A stretch of 43,136 bases of DNA from Gammaproteobacteria bacterium (GTDB taxonomy: Bacteria; Pseudomonadota; Gammaproteobacteria; Pseudomonadales; Azotimanducaceae), in assembly GCA_009845835.1 (NCBI GenBank), contig VXYV01000072.1:1-43136 (forward strand), read 5' to 3'. Made by a program: the position numbers and the translations under genes. Below are positions 43,028-43,136 of the stretch, piece by piece. The notes below the pieces were generated by a model, which was not told where the DNA came from, did not search any database, and saw nothing but the letters and a program-made list of their open reading frames with translations. Numbering within the stretch: position 1 is the stretch's first letter; each line of letters starts with the position of its first letter.

Positions 43028-43136
43028 ACCGTCCCCCTCGAAAATTGTTGCTCATACCAACACTTGCCATTTAGCGCATAATCCGCCTTTTATAACCCTG
43101 TAAACGCTAGTGATGCAATGTTTTCTTGATTCAGCG

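Larger units (their letters stand above)
42511..43136. promoter_or_regulatory. 626-base gene-free region upstream of mreB
   Basis: No convincing frame on either strand. The region is AT-rich, with a run of nine A at about 42676-42684. It should carry the mreB promoter, but no strong hexamer pair is seen. It also holds two structured segments listed separately. An RNA gene is possible; I matched it to none of the well-known families. Confidence 0.4.

Noticed and set aside
1-43136. CRISPR array, phage or transposon
   Set aside because: No regularly spaced repeats, transposase motifs or phage structural genes were seen on either strand.

Overview
This window is a chromosomal segment of moderate GC content, most likely from a gammaproteobacterium, possibly marine or host-associated with a compact genome. 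The evidence is synteny and gene content: a kdsC-lptC-lptA-lptB-rpoN-hpf-ptsN-rapZ-npr string, a yhdP-tldD-pmbA operon beside mreBCD, murA next to a small BolA/IbaG gene, Coq7-type ubiquinone synthesis, and ZapE. No phage, insertion sequence, CRISPR array, rRNA or intact tRNA was seen.

Layout. 1-340: the tail of an unidentified gene and a regulatory gap. 340-7570 (+): rpe and gph, then a voltage-gated cation channel with an acidic TLEDWTD filter, overlapping by 11 bases a large exported beta-propeller/amidohydrolase; then a secreted alpha/beta-hydrolase-like protein with Asp at the nucleophile elbow and a family 4-type glycosyltransferase split into two reading frames. 7564-9443: a PEBP protein, a VOC protein and a small membrane protein, separated by spacers with palindromes and stem-loops. 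9674-14825 (-): an apparent operon of exported unknown protein, prmA, purH, purD and coq7. 15051-16754 (+): a PlsC-like acyltransferase and a CinA/MoaB-like protein. 16767-18780 (-): a DUF1932-type dehydrogenase and a radical SAM protein. 18867-21028 (+): an NfeD protease and SPFH pair. 21067-22704 (-): a YejF-like double-ATPase ABC protein without permeases, preceded by what looks like a truncated GPP34-family gene. 22902-23288: a gene-poor spacer with a tRNA D-arm-like remnant. Then fur (+), zapE, murA and bolA (-).

26482-33371 (+): the LPS transport and nitrogen-phosphotransferase cluster, beginning with a YrbG-type cation exchanger. Many junctions are 4-base ATGA overlaps, suggesting translational coupling. 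33375-39963 (-): yhdP-tldD-pmbA. 40063-42510 (-): mreB-mreC-mreD. The final 626 bases upstream of mreB hold no convincing gene but contain hairpins.

The genes are mainly envelope construction (murA, lpt, kdsC, yhdP, mre, acyltransferase), central metabolism (rpe, gph, purHD, coq7) and regulation (fur, rpoN, ptsN/npr, rapZ, hpf). Against the E. coli-like arrangement, the mla operon, kdsD, and maf/rng are missing at their usual positions, which fits a compacted genome or relocation. The most notable signals are the calcium-channel-like filter, the split glycosyltransferase, the Asp-elbow hydrolase, a probable CTG start for mreD, a Fur lacking its usual Cys pair, and the GPP34/tRNA remnants around the YejF gene. 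I saw no clearly new multi-gene defence or mobile system.
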